Source: Xanthoparmelia taractica (Eukaryota; Ascomycota; Lecanoromycetes; Lecanorales; Parmeliaceae). Taken from it: a stretch of DNA of 64,000 nt. This document shows, piece by piece, positions 1 to 12,184 of the stretch. Each line of letters opens with the position of its first letter. The stretch's first letter is position 1. Under the pieces are notes generated by a model. It saw nothing but the letters and a program-made list of their open reading frames with translations, ran no database searches and was not told the origin of the DNA. A program made the position numbers and the translations under genes. The stretch covers positions 1-64,000 of the forward strand of contig JANQBS010000104.1 of NCBI GenBank assembly GCA_033085395.1, read 5' to 3'.

Positions 1-140
1 GGCAATCAGGGGTGCTCTCGGACCTTCTCTAACCCCTGTCTTATTCTTATATGCGCACCGCTAGGCGGATATATATGCAGCCTAGAGACCCCCAGAGATA
101 GAACAATCCTTCAAGCCGTTATCAATTTCCAACAGTAGTA

Positions 141-196
141 CGAAGGTCTGCACCAAAAGTCCTGCACATGCGCTAAAACTCTTGGCATTCTTGGCA
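141..196 (+). repeat. Left terminal inverted repeat of the Tc1/mariner element
   Basis: It matches the reverse complement of 8962-9017 with a few transitions. It contains a short internal direct repeat, CTTGGCATT, repeated in tandem. TA precedes it at 139-140. Confidence 0.85.
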
Positions 197-199
197 TTC

Positions 200-1070
200 T
201 TGAGATTCGAATATTCTTTATGTAGCTACGAATATAGTCATTTGCTCGCTCAGTAGCATCATAGGGTCGTATATCCCCCTTCACATGGCCTTCCCGATAC
301 TCATTACCGCCCCGTAAACGAATAACTTCAGCAATATATCGAGGCATTCGCTTAATTTATCTCTAAATCCTCTCTTAAATAAACTCCTTATTTCAGCAAT
401 AAATTCATCGCTTTTCGATCTCCTTTCGAGTTCTCGATACATCGTTTTAGATAATCTAACGCTTTATTTAGAATCAACACGATTCAATCATATTAAGATC
501 CGGCGAGTTGCCACATTAGAGTATTCTAAGAATATTTATAATCATAAAGACTAAGACCTAATTCTTAGATGCGTATATCGAGATCTTATTCTTCATAACT
601 ATAATATTAGATCTATCTAATTTACACTCCTAAGTAAATTTTAGAAGCTTTAAAATAAGAATCTATATTTAATAAGCTTGAGAAATTCGAGAATTCTAAA
701 GAGTTAGATCTTTTTTTAATAGCGATATTAGTTAATTTCCCTCTTCTTTTCATCAATAATAACCTTCTTAATCTTTACATTAAAATATCACTCAGACTTC
801 TTATTAGAAAGATTTCGAAAGCTAATACGTTATATATCGATCTCGAGTTCTTAAGTCAACTTACACTTAGACTTCAAAGTCTTATTAATAATCACGAGAT
901 TCTTAGCACATATCTTTTTTTCTTTAATTATTTCGATTCTTTAGATATAATATAATTTCTTCTTATCGTAGAAAAAATAATCTTAAAATACAAATTTTAT
1001 AGTATCTACGAAACGACGTCGTATAGTTAACTTAATAAAGACTTCGTGAGATTAACGTCAAACTCGCACT
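200..1070 (-). pseudogene. Tc1/mariner transposase, C-terminal part (decayed)
   Basis: This continues the minus-strand transposase on the far side of the retrotransposon. The clearest motif is GNSPDLNMIES at 481-512, matching the SPDLNxIE block that carries the third acidic catalytic residue. Nearer the left end, MPRYIAEVIRLRGGNEYREG and DIRPYDATERAN follow, giving the C-terminal tail. Many TAA/TAG stops separate these fragments. Confidence 0.75.
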
Positions 1071-1077
1071 CTCCCAC

Positions 1078-1238
1078 TATCACGATATTTCTATATGCCA
1101 AGGGCATTTCGGAAAGAGCGGGGAAGGATCGAGGAGGCTAGGTTAAATTTGTATTAGTTTCCCCAGCAGATCTCCGTCACTGCGGCCCTTAGAATTTAAC
1201 AACTTTTCAATTATTAATCTTAGATCTTTTCCATGATA
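1078..1238 (+). repeat. 5' LTR of the Ty3/gypsy element
   Basis: 161 bp, the same length as the 3' copy and nearly identical apart from transitions. The shared core includes GGAAAGAGCGGGGAAGGATC. Confidence 0.9.
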
Positions 1239-1489
1239 ATATGATAGTAACGCTTAATTTCGATGTTAACTGACTATCGAATCGATTTAGAAGATGTTCT
1301 TTATTAATATAGCTCACTTATCGTTATCGAATTTATCAAATAAGTGAGCTATTAGATTAGTAAGATCTTATTAGCTTTTCTTTGCTCTTTATCTATTAAA
1401 AGTCTTTCTTATTTTTATTAGTTAGTCTTACAAATTAACGCTGACTACTTTAGTAGATAGATAAGTACTTATCCTCGCATTTGATATTC

Positions 1490-2850
1490 AGGAATTTATT
1501 GCTATCGGCCACAAATACGCTGATTTAATATTTAACGATATCAAGGAGATTTATAAGCATCTCACGTTCAACACTCTTAGGCCTACTAGGTTAATTGATT
1601 CTCCTGCTGATCCATCACGAATAATTATATATTTCTTATTTCAAGATCGTTGGTCATTAGATTGAGTCGTTGATAAATCTGCTTTTCGTAAATCTGTTCA
1701 GCGTTTTAAGTAAGTTACTCAGCCTCTTAGAAACTTGCTCTTTAATTCTTTTTCTACTGGAAATACACCTACTTCGTTATTAACTAGTAATAATTCTAAT
1801 GCTAATTCTACTGGTGTTGGTGACGATAATTCTACTGATAATCCTACTAATAATTTTGCTGGTGTTGGTGACAATTCTGCTGGCAATAATCGTGATTCTT
1901 TATCAGATAAATCGTCTTCTCTATCACCGCCTTTATTAGAAAGCCGTGAGGATTTTACTGCTATAGATACTATTGATTTGAGTGAAAATTCAAGCACTTC
2001 TTGTAGGCAATCAAGTTAAACTACATCGGAGATGGCTATCAATTTCATAGCTCAATAGCTGCAAGATATGATTAATAATACTATCAATTCCGCCGTCACG
2101 AATATTATTAATAACTTGCATTTATCTACTAAATCTAGGGGAGAATAAGGCTCGTTAGAAGAGTTAGGAGAACTCGAATCGGCTATAGTAGAAGCATCGA
2201 GTTCTAACAGCAAATGAAATGCTATAGAATTAAGCTATTTCGATTTTTTTCTAAATAAATCTTACGAAGAGAGTAAGATTATAACTATTAAGAAGAACGT
2301 GTATTATCGTAGTGTAATTCTATTTGTTGAAAGAATTTATAATTTGACAGCTATAAAAGAAGAAGCTGTAGTTCGTATTAATGTAAATACTTATTTTCGT
2401 GATTCTGCACTAACTTAATATATCTTAGAGCTATTTAATTTAAAGCGGAGAGGCCTTCGTATAGAAGATAGCGAAGTGAAAGAATAATATAGAGCTCTCT
2501 CTATAAGATTCAAGAAATTATTAGACGTAACACTCGCAAATCTAACTATAGAGAAGTATACGTTAATAGATACTCGTTCTCGATGAGAGTCTACTAGCTA
2601 TATATAAGTAGTAATAAGACACGTAAAATTAGCTGATATTAATGGTATTCAAAATTAGTTGATATTTATCTATCAAGAAATCGTATTAGAGCTACGAGTC
2701 TTTGTCGACTTATCAAATTTAGCTATTACTATTGCAAGCTTTATTTAAATGCTTGATATGAAGAAGGTAACCTGGTTTAAGCTATATATTAGGTAATATT
2801 AGCATTAGGCTTTCGTTTAAAGATCTTAGCAATAGTATCAAAATCAGTAG
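1490..2850 (+). pseudogene. Gag region of the Ty3/gypsy element (decayed)
   Basis: Stop-interrupted plus-strand frames keep a Gag-like order. First come KYADLIFNDIKEIYKHL and a Ser/Asn-rich spacer (1740-2010). Then come an AINFIAQ..LQDMINNTI helix and YRALSIRFKKLLDVTLAN near 2490-2540, the conserved retrotransposon Gag-type segment. Base composition is very AT-rich. Confidence 0.6.
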
Positions 2851-3429
2851 AATTAGTAGCGTGGAAATGTCTATTGAAATGCCTCTAGTGCATTTTAGTA
2901 AGGTCTTTTAAATTTAGCTTTTAATTCAATTCGTTAAGGTTAGTAGAATTCTTAGTTATTTGGTTAGTAGCAGTAGCAGTACGGATAGCCGTATCGCCAG
3001 TAGCAATTATTTCGGCCTTCTAACTTCTTTGGTTAAAATGCTTATCGTCCTTAGTAGTACGGCTATCAATTAAATCCTCGCTACGATTCACGGCCATAGC
3101 CGAATTAAAGGCCTTTCGTGTAGGCTGGAGGGTAGCAAAACACGTTAGGTTTGACGAATCGACTGTTATAAACGAATCAAGTAGATCGAAAATTCGGAAG
3201 CCCAAATAATCCCGGAAATCGTTAATAATTTCAGTAGAATTTTAGATCTAAGGCTACTGCTTATTAAGTAGAAGCGACTGAAAATAAGTAAGAGAATTCT
3301 AGTTAAGCGAAAGAAAATACGCTTTAATAGGATACTAAAATAAATAGCTATTAGGAGCAGTTAGAACATAATTTTAATGAGCTAAATAATCAATATCATG
3401 ATAATTCTTTTACTGAATATATAAGTATT

Positions 3430-6400
3430 CAAACGTACTATAGGAATTGTAATTTGGCTTTCTCTTCTAAGTCGAAATTATATAAGCATTTGCGAGCCGG
3501 ATATTATTCTAAATTATTATATTCTACGTCTAAATCACTGGCAGATACATATACGAATATCGATGCTTTTATCATGGAAATTATTTAATTAGACTTCAAG
3601 AACAGAGCTAGATTAGACACTAGTTTTAGCTTTCGTGACTGGAATTACGCTTATATTCCACTACGATTTATATCGAATATAGCTAAGGATAAGAAAGGAT
3701 ATGCTAATTCAGGGACTAATGTGATATTGGTCGATAAGCAATAGCTTTTATCTCTTCTATCTGAGGTGGAAATTAAAAAGATATTATCTTATCTGCGTGT
3801 TAAAGGGCTTAATTCTACAATGTATAACACTAATAAATATATGCTTATTTCTATGTATCTCTTAGGTCTTAAGAGAAATAATAATAAGACTCTTACTTAT
3901 ATTACGAGAGAGATTTATTTAATTAATAATTTGAAGGCAAATCTACTAATAAGAAATAATATTATAGAATCGGAGAAAATTATACTTGATGTGAGCAAGA
4001 ACGAAGCATATGTTGGCAGTTGTAATATTATTATTAAAATTATAACTTATAATATCGAACAGTATATAAAAAGACCAATTCGAGCATAGAAAGCACTTAT
4101 AATCGCTCTTCGAGCTTAGTAAATTTTGCCTATTGTAACGCCTAAGAATCTATCTAATAGAGACTTTATTTTCGAATCTATAAAGCAGCATAATCTAATC
4201 ATATATACACATATGATTAATGTTAATATTGCCGGTGTGATAGTTAAAAATAAGATTAATTATGCTGTGCAAATCCCCAAGAAATTGCACCTGGGAATAC
4301 TACAAGAAGTCGACTACGAAAACGTCTTCTTTGCTAAGGTAGAAATGTCTTCAAAATCATCGAATTGGGTGAAGAAAGCGGTTACTTTCGCCGCTATCAC
4401 AACAATAAGTTTAGTCGATAGTTTCTCGTCTCTGATTAATTATGTTTTTACTAATATCTCTATATAAACGGAATTAAAGCTTTCTAATAGTGTGATGATC
4501 TATGGAAATAAGAAAGAAAGATAGTAATTATCTGATCTAGTTTATGAGTTTTCGTCTCTATGAAAAGATAAAGGTTTTATTAAAGTGCTATAGAATAAAT
4601 AAATAAAGCTTTCTCTTCGAGATAATTGATAGTTAAGACTATTTAGTAAAAGAACGAAAGTCTATCCCCTCGGGCTAGCAGATAAGGTAGTAATTAAAAA
4701 AATCTTTAATGCTCTTCAATAGTAAGGTCGTCTGAAATACACAAAGCAATCAACTTCGTTTAGCTATTCTATCTTTGTTATTTAAAAAGCTCTATTAAAT
4801 AATAAAAGGAAGAGTAGAGTAGTGATTGATATTCGTGGACTAAATAATCTTATTGTGTTAGACGTTTATCCCGTGTCTCTTTAGTTAGACATTATCTTAA
4901 GATTACTTAATTATACGCATTTGATAGTGCTAAATGCAGTATTATTCTTCTATCAATGACTTATATATTCTAATTTTCGATATATACTTATAGTAGTCAC
5001 ACACCGAGGGTAGAAAACATTCAATATTTCAATTATGAGATATATGAATTCGATTGCCTACGTACAGAGAAGGATTAATTATATTTTGAGAGCTCTTAAG
5101 GACTTCGCCTAGACTTATATTAATAACATTGTTATTGAATCTAGTAGCTTCTCTAAACACCTTAATTATTTGAGAAGGCTTTTTTAGCTACTAATTAAGT
5201 ATAATATTTTAAGAGTCTCTAAGAAAACCTTTTTAAGATATCTAAACGTTAATCTACTTAATCGATATATTGATTCTTTAAGAATAGCTACTATAGATAA
5301 CAAACTCAAAGTGATTATTAAGCTGAATTATCCCGTAACTCTTGAAGATCTAAAGCATTATCTCGGTCTTACAGACTATCTTCGTAGCTTAGTTTATTAT
5401 TATATATAGCTTATAGCTCTTTTATAGAGTCTCAAGATAAGACTTTTAAAAGAAGCTTCGTCGAAAGATAATCCTCGTCGTATATATTCTTCTCGCTTTA
5501 AATTACCTTTATTAAGCGAGACGAAGAAGATTAATTTTAATAGCCTATAAGTAGCATTATCTTAATCTTCTATGCTTATTTATCACGATCTCAATAGATT
5601 AATTTAAATGAATTTAAACGCTTTAAAAGAATTCGACTTTAAAGCACAGGTTTTTCATATTAAGGATAAAGAATTTAACTTAAACTTAGACTTAAAATAG
5701 TCTCTTCGCACTGCAATTCAAATAATTATATTTCTTTCTCGAGGCCTAATTCAAGCTAAGAAGAACTACTGGCCAATAGAGCTAGAAGTAGCAGGCTTCG
5801 TCTGAGTGCTGAAGAAAATAAGGCATCTAATAGACTCTTCGAAGTATACTACTATTATTCAAACAGATCACTCTACTATCCTAAACATTATAAGATAATT
5901 ATCGATTATCTCAACAAATTTCACTATAAGAATAAATATTTGTCTTATTAGAGCTTTTTAATTTCTTAGATAATTTCGTCTCGATATTAAACACAAGCTC
6001 AAAAAAAAGTATATCGTTCTTGATACACTTTTAAGACTTATAAGTGCTAATAATACACCTCTTTCTAATAAGCATAATAAGCTAAATACTCTCTTCACTA
6101 TCGCACTTATAGAGATAAGTTCTACGTTCCTTAAAGGCCTCGAAAACGATTATAAGATAGATCTATTCTACGTTAGAATCTCTACTTTAATAGCTAAAAA
6201 CGAGAATATCGACGAGAACGTTGTCGATCTTTCTTTCGTTCGTGGCAGGTATATAGACACGGTATAGGAATATTAAAATCTTTTCTTTTATATTAGCAAG
6301 CTTATCGACGTGTAGCGTCTTTATATACCGCAACGTATAATTAAAATCGTTCTTGAAATAGCTTATAAAGATGATTATTTAGGATTTAAGAGATCTTATA

Positions 6401-7655
6401 AGAGAATTTCGAATATATAATATATTTATAAATTGGTTAAGCATCTCCGGCAATATATTAGATTCTACTCTCAATGTCTTATTCTTTAGATACGTCGATA
6501 TCGCCCTTATAACTCTCTATAGTTAATCGAGTCTTCGTTAATATTATTTTATATACTTACTTTGAATTTTATTTTGACACTCTCAAAATTAATAAATAAG
6601 AAATTCGATATTATTCTTTCTATAATAGATAAGTTCATAAAAAAGATAACTTTCGTGTCTAAGAAAAAGAACTATTCTATCGCTCAATAAGTTACTGCAT
6701 TACTTAATAGACTTGATATTATAAATTAAGGAATTTTAAAGGTTTTGCTTACGAATCGTGATAGAAAGTTCTTTTCTGAGCTTTGATCGAAGCTCTTTAA
6801 GAAGCTCGAAGTAAACTTACTTTATTTGATTATCTATTATTTTTAGACGAATAAAAGTAGCGAGAGAATTAATTAAATAGCGGAGATAGCACTACGATTC
6901 TATCTATATATCATATAGAATCCCGCTCTCTGACTATTAGTTCTCCCGCGTATGCAAGCTCTACTTAATAACTCGATCTTAATTACGATTAATAACAAAA
7001 CTCTCAACGAATTAACTTACGAATTTCAACTTAATAGGTCACTTAATCTGCTCAGAGAAGTTATTACATCTCTATTATAGTCTATCGTTGTTCATATTCA
7101 AATAACTAACGCTATCTCATTTGCTTAAGTAAATTAAAAATATTACTATAATAGAAAGCATTAATTAATGTTTCTTAAGTAGGGCGATTAAGCTTATTTA
7201 CGATTATATAAAGGCTATTTCATCCCTATCACTACTATTATTATTATTAAGCTATCTTAGTAGTATATTGATTTATTTGAAATACTATAGAAAGTTGACA
7301 AATAAGTTTATAAGTTAGCTATCTCAAGACATTAAAATATATATCCGATCTTTAGTATTGCTCAACTAGAGCCTATCCCTACTTTTAGCTCTAACTCGTA
7401 TAATCGTTCTATCTCTAATTAGTCAGATAGTGTGTATATAAAAGAGAATATTGATAAGTATAAGTCCTGGGAAGTAGAGCGAATTCTTAATAAGCGAGTT
7501 ATTCGAAAAGGTAGAGATTATGTTATATAGTATCTTATCAAATAATTGAGATACGGATCTGAATATAATTAGTGATATAACGTTAAAGATCTTACGAACT
7601 TCGAAGACTTGATATAGCAATATGAGGATGCAATCGCTACTGCTAATGCCATCTA
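3430..7655 (+). pseudogene. Pol region: zinc finger, protease, RT, integrase, chromodomain (decayed)
   Basis: A stop-riddled polyprotein. Visible pieces in order are a C2H2-like finger (NCNLAFSSKSKLYKHLR, about 3440-3495) and a protease-like LKANLLIRNNIIE (about 3930-3970). Reverse transcriptase at about 4660-5410 has RVVIDIRGLNNLIV and YINNIVIE, where active enzymes have YxDD. Integrase at about 6300-7130 includes VLLTNRDRKFFSELW. A chromodomain at 7441-7655 starts WEVERILNKRVIRKGRDYVI. The Asp-to-Asn changes at the RT and integrase active sites are G-to-A transitions. The chromodomain places it among chromoviruses. Confidence 0.85.
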
Positions 7656-7966
7656 ACACTACGTCACATCTATTTATCTTATCGCTGTATTTAAACGACT
7701 CAACGAGTATTATTAATCGAGAATTACTTCTCTCTACTCGGTAGCGTTTGTGTGATTGTTCGAGGGAGATATCAATTAATGGTTATGTTGTTATTGTTGT
7801 GGTATTCTAACTATTTCTACACTATATGCTTTTCCGTTAATTTAAGTATCTTGTTATTAATAAAATTCGTCTGAAATACGCTTATCGAATAGCAATAATA
7901 ATACGGACTTCAAAGTATATACTATGGTAAGCGAGGTCGCTCGCTTTTGTTTATTTGCGGGGATGT

Positions 7967-8127
7967 TGTCACGATATTTTTGTATGTTAAGGGTATTTCG
8001 GAAAGAGCGGGGAAGGATCGAGGAGGCTAGGCCAAATTTGTATTAGTTTCCCCAGCAGATCTCCGTCACTGCGGCCCTTAGAATTCAATAACTTTTTAAT
8101 TATCAATCCTAGATCTTTTTCATGACA
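7967..8127 (+). repeat. 3' LTR of the Ty3/gypsy element
   Basis: 161 bp with TGTCA/TGACA inverted ends. It differs from the 5' copy mainly by C/T and G/A changes, consistent with RIP after insertion. Confidence 0.9.
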
Positions 8128-8134
8128 CTCACGT

Positions 8135-8650
8135 CGAGAATTCAAAACCATACTTATTTCATTACTTCAAATAACGTCTTTTTATTATTCTATAATTTAG
8201 TTCTTATATCGTAAAGCGAATTAATATCGAGCTTTTATTATAGTCTTCGTAAGAGACGATTTTTTAATCGTTTTATAGAATCGAAAGTTATTACGTCTAA
8301 GTACTCGTAACACTATTATAAATAAGCTTCCTTACTCGATAGCAAGCATAAACGAAGTCTTTTCACGATTATAGCGATTCTTTCGTATAGTAATTAAAAT
8401 AGCACTCTTAAGTTCGAGAGTAATAACTAAAGATCGTTTAAATCTAGATATATCACTCACGTATAAAAATAGCAATTTCTTGAAGTTACTAAAATTATAT
8501 TCTCTATTACGAGCTTATTTTTATAAACGATTAATAGTAAAACGAGAGATCTCGATAATAGTAGTAATAATCTTAATAGCAATATTAGCTTTAATTAAAG
8601 CAAGTATCTAAAGTCTAATTTCGTTATTATAATTAATAGTTTAAGCTTTA
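8135..8650 (-). pseudogene. Tc1/mariner transposase, N-terminal part (decayed)
   Basis: Read on the minus strand from right to left, this frame keeps recognisable fungal Tc1/mariner sequence: a helix-turn-helix-like region, then FRFYKTIKKSSLTKT, then FALRYKN. It ends at NEISMVLNSRR next to the retrotransposon. In active relatives the last motif begins with a catalytic Asp (DET). Here Asp reads as Asn, a G-to-A change typical of RIP. Several stop codons interrupt the frame. Confidence 0.75.
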
Positions 8651-8832
8651 TCTATAAATATTTTAATATAAAGAATATAAAGAAGATTTCTTTCTATAAC
8701 TGCTATGTGAACTACATATAATAGAAAATAATAGAACTCTCCCTCTTTTCTCGTAGATCAATACACTTTAGCATTAATAATTTAACGTCGCGACTCGCAA
8801 TAAGGTATATATACTTCTTATATATAGCTATA

Positions 8833-8897
8833 ACGTCGCTACAATGCATATATACTTCGTATATATGCACTTCGTATATATGCACCCCGTATATACA
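8833..8897. repeat. Short tandem repeat, TTCGTATATATGCA unit
   Basis: About four imperfect copies of a 14-15 bp AT-rich unit lie inside the right arm of the Tc1/mariner element. Confidence 0.6.
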
Positions 8898-8961
8898 GCA
8901 TTAATATCGCTACTAAGTAGAAAGCATTGATATTTAAGAAATTTGAAAGATTTGCCAAGCA

Positions 8962-9017
8962 TGCCAAGCATACCAAGAGTTTTAGCGCATGTGCAGGACT
9001 TTTGGTGCAGACCTCCG
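8962..9017 (-). repeat. Right terminal inverted repeat of the Tc1/mariner element
   Basis: Reverse complement of the left repeat. TA follows at 9018-9019. The internal tandem reads GCCAAGCAT on the plus strand. Confidence 0.85.
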
Positions 9018-9019
9018 TA

Positions 9020-10075
9020 GTTAATCATTTATTGATGATATTGTAATAATTCACTAAGTGGCTGGATGATTATGTTATATAACCAGATCCTTCGAGCTCT
9101 GCATTCTCAGGCTATATAACAATAGAAATCTATCTCAACCGAGATCCGGACTGAAGACTAAAACGAGTCCCATAATAGCCGATATCCAGTACAGCGTAAT
9201 ACTAGCTCCTTCCCTATATGCCTTTTGACTTCTCACGCAGTCGCTATCTTGCCGATATCTGCATGATACGTTTCTTGGTTCTGAAGGTCAAGGACCTTTT
9301 GTCCATGTGAGATTGGAATATACATTTGGACAACCTGGTATTAACTTACAACATATCGTTTCCCGCTACTTTCGGTGCTTCGGATTTGCGCAAGGCGCCA
9401 TTTGCCTACCATAGTCCTACAGGTGAGCCAAAACTTCCACCATCATTCATTCCCGGGTTTAAATACCACTGCGGTAATAATACACTCGCGCCCCCACCTC
9501 GTACGTGTCCAGGCACTCGGAGCCCTGTGGAGGCTGTGGGCGGTCGGACATGGTGTGGAAGCTTGGTGTAATCTCAGCTGGGCTCTGTGACAAGACCAAG
9601 CTATCGTTCAATAATATGAAGCGCTCTGAAGCGAAAAGTGAGGGGGGATGAAGATTTATGAAGTGTCAGGCAGCAAATCTCACGCAACAAGGGCCCCGCT
9701 GTCATATGGTGTGCAGTTGGGCGTTAGACATAGCCTGAAGGCGGAGTGCCCCAACGTCACATTGCATAGCATTGGGCACCAAGCACAGTCTGAAGGCCAA
9801 TCGGTTTTACCGCCACTAACAGCAGTGCGCGCTCATCTGACTGTAGCTATCAGGCTAGGTCTATGACTACTGAGCAAAGGGTTGGCTGGAATATAAGCCC
9901 CGACATGGAATTGACCCTTCCGGTTTGCACAGCCACCCCCTAGCACTCCCTCTTAGTATTTTCTATCCTGTGCTCCGTGGAACTCATCCCGCATGTATCT
10001 CGGGCCAGAGAGGTGCAAAGGGGGTTGAGGAGTGGTATCTGAATAAACCTCTGGAAGCTATCTTCTCGCTACAAC
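9020..10075. other. Intergenic region between the transposon nest and the ankyrin gene
   Basis: Composition returns to normal right after the transposon. I see only short, unsupported reading frames here. The last part probably holds the promoter and 5' UTR of the ankyrin-repeat gene. Confidence 0.5.
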
Positions 10076-12184
10076 ATGTCCGAACCGCTCTCCTCTCTGG
10101 CCTCTGTCATTACCGTTGCTGGAAGTGCTACAGAATCCACCAAAGTGCTTTTGACATTTTTCCGTCAATTTCGTAATGCGCCTGCCCAGGTCCATCAATG
10201 GCTTACAATGCTCGAATCTTTGCGTTCAACTTTGTCCAGTCTGCAGCAATGTGGCCGGAACCTGGACCCAACATACCGCTTTTCGACACACTTCCAGCAG
10301 AGGCTTCTCAGCTGTGTAATTCAGCTGCAGATTTGTACGAGTGAGGTTGCCAGTATTGATGCCGAATTAGCAAAGGCGAGTTCTGATGGAAATAAAAGTT
10401 GGGACCACAAAGCCAGAAGATCATGGGAAAGGGCCAAGTGGGCCATGGTCGGAGACCGCAAAATGAAGAAGGTCATGAAGATGATGAATTTCTACCATTT
10501 CGAATTTGTAATGGAACTTTTAAAGGTGCTGCTGTAAGACAGTGGCATATGTTCCCTGTGTTTTCGTGGGTAGAAGGCTGAACCTGTCAGCAGGACTATT
10601 GAACGCCCTCCCCCGCCGCCTCCGAATATGCCGGTCGTGTCCACATCTGGCCCTTCGCAGCAGCAACAACCAACCGGATCAGGAGCTCAGCCGGAGCTCC
10701 CTCCTCGGAGGTTGTCCAGAACGGCCTCAAATTTGACCTTTCACCTCTTGGAGGGTACCGGGATCACGTCAGTAGCAGCTCCTCGCCCGAAATCCTCACC
10801 AGCAGCCATTGAGTACAATTGCCTTGACGCAGGGCCAGCTCCTGCTGTTCCCGTACTCTGGTCTCACCAATTGGTAAAACCAGCTGTCTCATTTTACTGG
10901 AACATCCTGGCCTGCAGATTCATGATTCGAGCGGGCCCGGTAATAAAGTTGCGATCTAATCATGTTCGAGATGCTCATTCTGAAAGGTATCAGCAGGTAG
11001 GTTTTGGTCTGATCCTTTCACTTTATCTACCACAACAACTTCGTCAAATTCCTGGTCTGGCCTTGTGCAATTTTCAAATGATGGTGATGACTCGAACAAG
11101 AAATACCCTGCACTGGAGTCTGGGCTTCCCAAAGACAGTATCTCCTGATGCAGAAATCTTCAAAAGTGCAAGAGCTGGATTGACTGGAAATGTCAAACGC
11201 TTGCTGAGCCTTCGTGAAGCCAGTGCAAAAGATACTACAAGCTTTGGCACTACCTTACTGCACTCAGCATCCAAATCAGGTAACATGGAGTTGGTCCGCC
11301 TGCTCATCCAAGAAGGAGCCGATGTGAATGCTCAAGACGAGGATGGCGAGTCGCCGCTTCATGGCGCCATGGCAAGAAGCGACAACTATAATGTGGCAAG
11401 GACGTTGATCGAGAATGGCGCAGATTTGGTCAGTAAAGCCGTTGACGGTAAAACGCCGTTCCATAACATTTTCAATAATACGATAAGCAATGTTTTCATG
11501 AGAGACGATTGGCTCGAAAATATGCTGCCAGATTCGGAGGCCATGTCAATCACCCATTTCCTGGCCTGGAGCAGTAAAACCACACCTGAAATCTTCCAAC
11601 GAGGCCATTCGTATGATGATGCCGACCTGTTGTCCGCCGACAGTTTGGGAAGAAATTGCTTGCATTTCGCTGCATCCAGAGGCAACTTGGGAGTGCTGTC
11701 TTACCTTGTAAGACGAGTCTCATCGGAAGATATGGAAAAGAAGGATGTCCAAGGCCGAACGCCTCTCCACTACGCTGCTGAAAGCAGCAGAGCAGCAGGA
11801 GTCATCGACACGTTGGTCGGTAGGGGTTGCAATATCTATGCCGTGGACGATACCGGGCGGAGCGCCTTGCACTGGGCAGCGCGATGGAATAACTTCAAGG
11901 CAGTCAAGAAGCTGATGGCTATTGTTGGTGAGGGAGTCCTACTCTTGTCTGATACAAATGGGGGAATGCCTTCGCGGGAGGTATGCCAAAGAAGAGCACC
12001 GGCTCTTTACAAATATCTGAAAGACCTAGAGTCCTCCAGTGGACTGAGTACTGAGCAACCGGAAATTTCACGGCTTCGGCGTGGTCGGGCAAGCCATGGC
12101 GCTGGTTTGGAATTTTCCCTCATCCTGAAAATCGCTGGGATCTTAGTATTGATCTTAACAATATTTCTTGGGACTCCTGATTGA
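10076..12184 (+). CDS. Ankyrin-repeat membrane protein with STAND-type N-terminal region
   Basis: Model: exon 10076-10533, intron 10534-10590 (GTAAGA..CTGAAC..CAG, phase kept), then an open frame to the stop at 12184. Residues 1 to about 150 form a helical region starting MSEPLSSLASVITVAG, with SLRSTLSSLQ and RRSWERAKWAMVGD. This resembles the N-terminal domain of fungal STAND/NLR-like proteins (PigL_N/SesA class). A proline- and glutamine-rich linker follows. Ankyrin repeats then occur in two blocks: TLLHSASKSGNMELVRLLI and following, then CLHFAASRGNLGVLSYLV to SALHWAARWNN. The last residues form a hydrophobic segment (LILKIAGILVLILTIFLG), probably a tail anchor. The stretch 10760-11130 has odd composition and could hide another intron. 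A role in self/non-self recognition is inference. Confidence 0.7.

Larger units (their letters stand above)
1078..8127 (+). mobile_element. Ty3/gypsy chromovirus-type LTR retrotransposon, RIP-degraded, nested
   Basis: A 7.05-kb element bounded by two 161-bp long terminal repeats. They begin TGTCACGA (TATCACGA at the left copy) and end TGACA (TGATA at the left copy). It is flanked by the 5-bp direct repeat CCCAC (1073-1077) and CTCAC (8128-8132), which differ by one C-to-T change. Gag, a zinc-finger motif, protease, reverse transcriptase, integrase and a C-terminal chromodomain follow in the usual Ty3 order on the plus strand, with many stops. A GCGGGGA purine tract (7958-7963 area) immediately precedes the 3' repeat and may be the plus-strand primer. 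It lies inside the Tc1/mariner element and is therefore the younger insertion. Confidence 0.9.
141..9017 (-). mobile_element. Tc1/mariner-type DNA transposon, split by a nested retrotransposon
   Basis: A decayed DNA transposon. Its ends are inverted copies of about 56 bp beginning CGAAGGTCTGCACC on the left and CGGAGGTCTGCACC when the right end is read in reverse. Each end is bounded by TA (139-140 and 9018-9019), the usual Tc1/mariner target. Without the inserted retrotransposon the element is about 1.82 kb, normal for the superfamily. The minus strand retains transposase traces on both sides of the insertion. These include a KTIKKSSLTKTI..ARYQFALRYKN stretch just right of the insertion and GNSPDLNMIES, the third catalytic block, at 481-512. 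Many stops and G-to-A changes, such as DET read as NEI, indicate RIP. It is certainly inactive. Confidence 0.85.

Noticed and set aside
1719..2019. Short open frames on both strands in the left block
   Set aside because: They belong to the Asn/Ser-rich spacer of the retrotransposon Gag. The minus-strand copy is a mirror of simple sequence.
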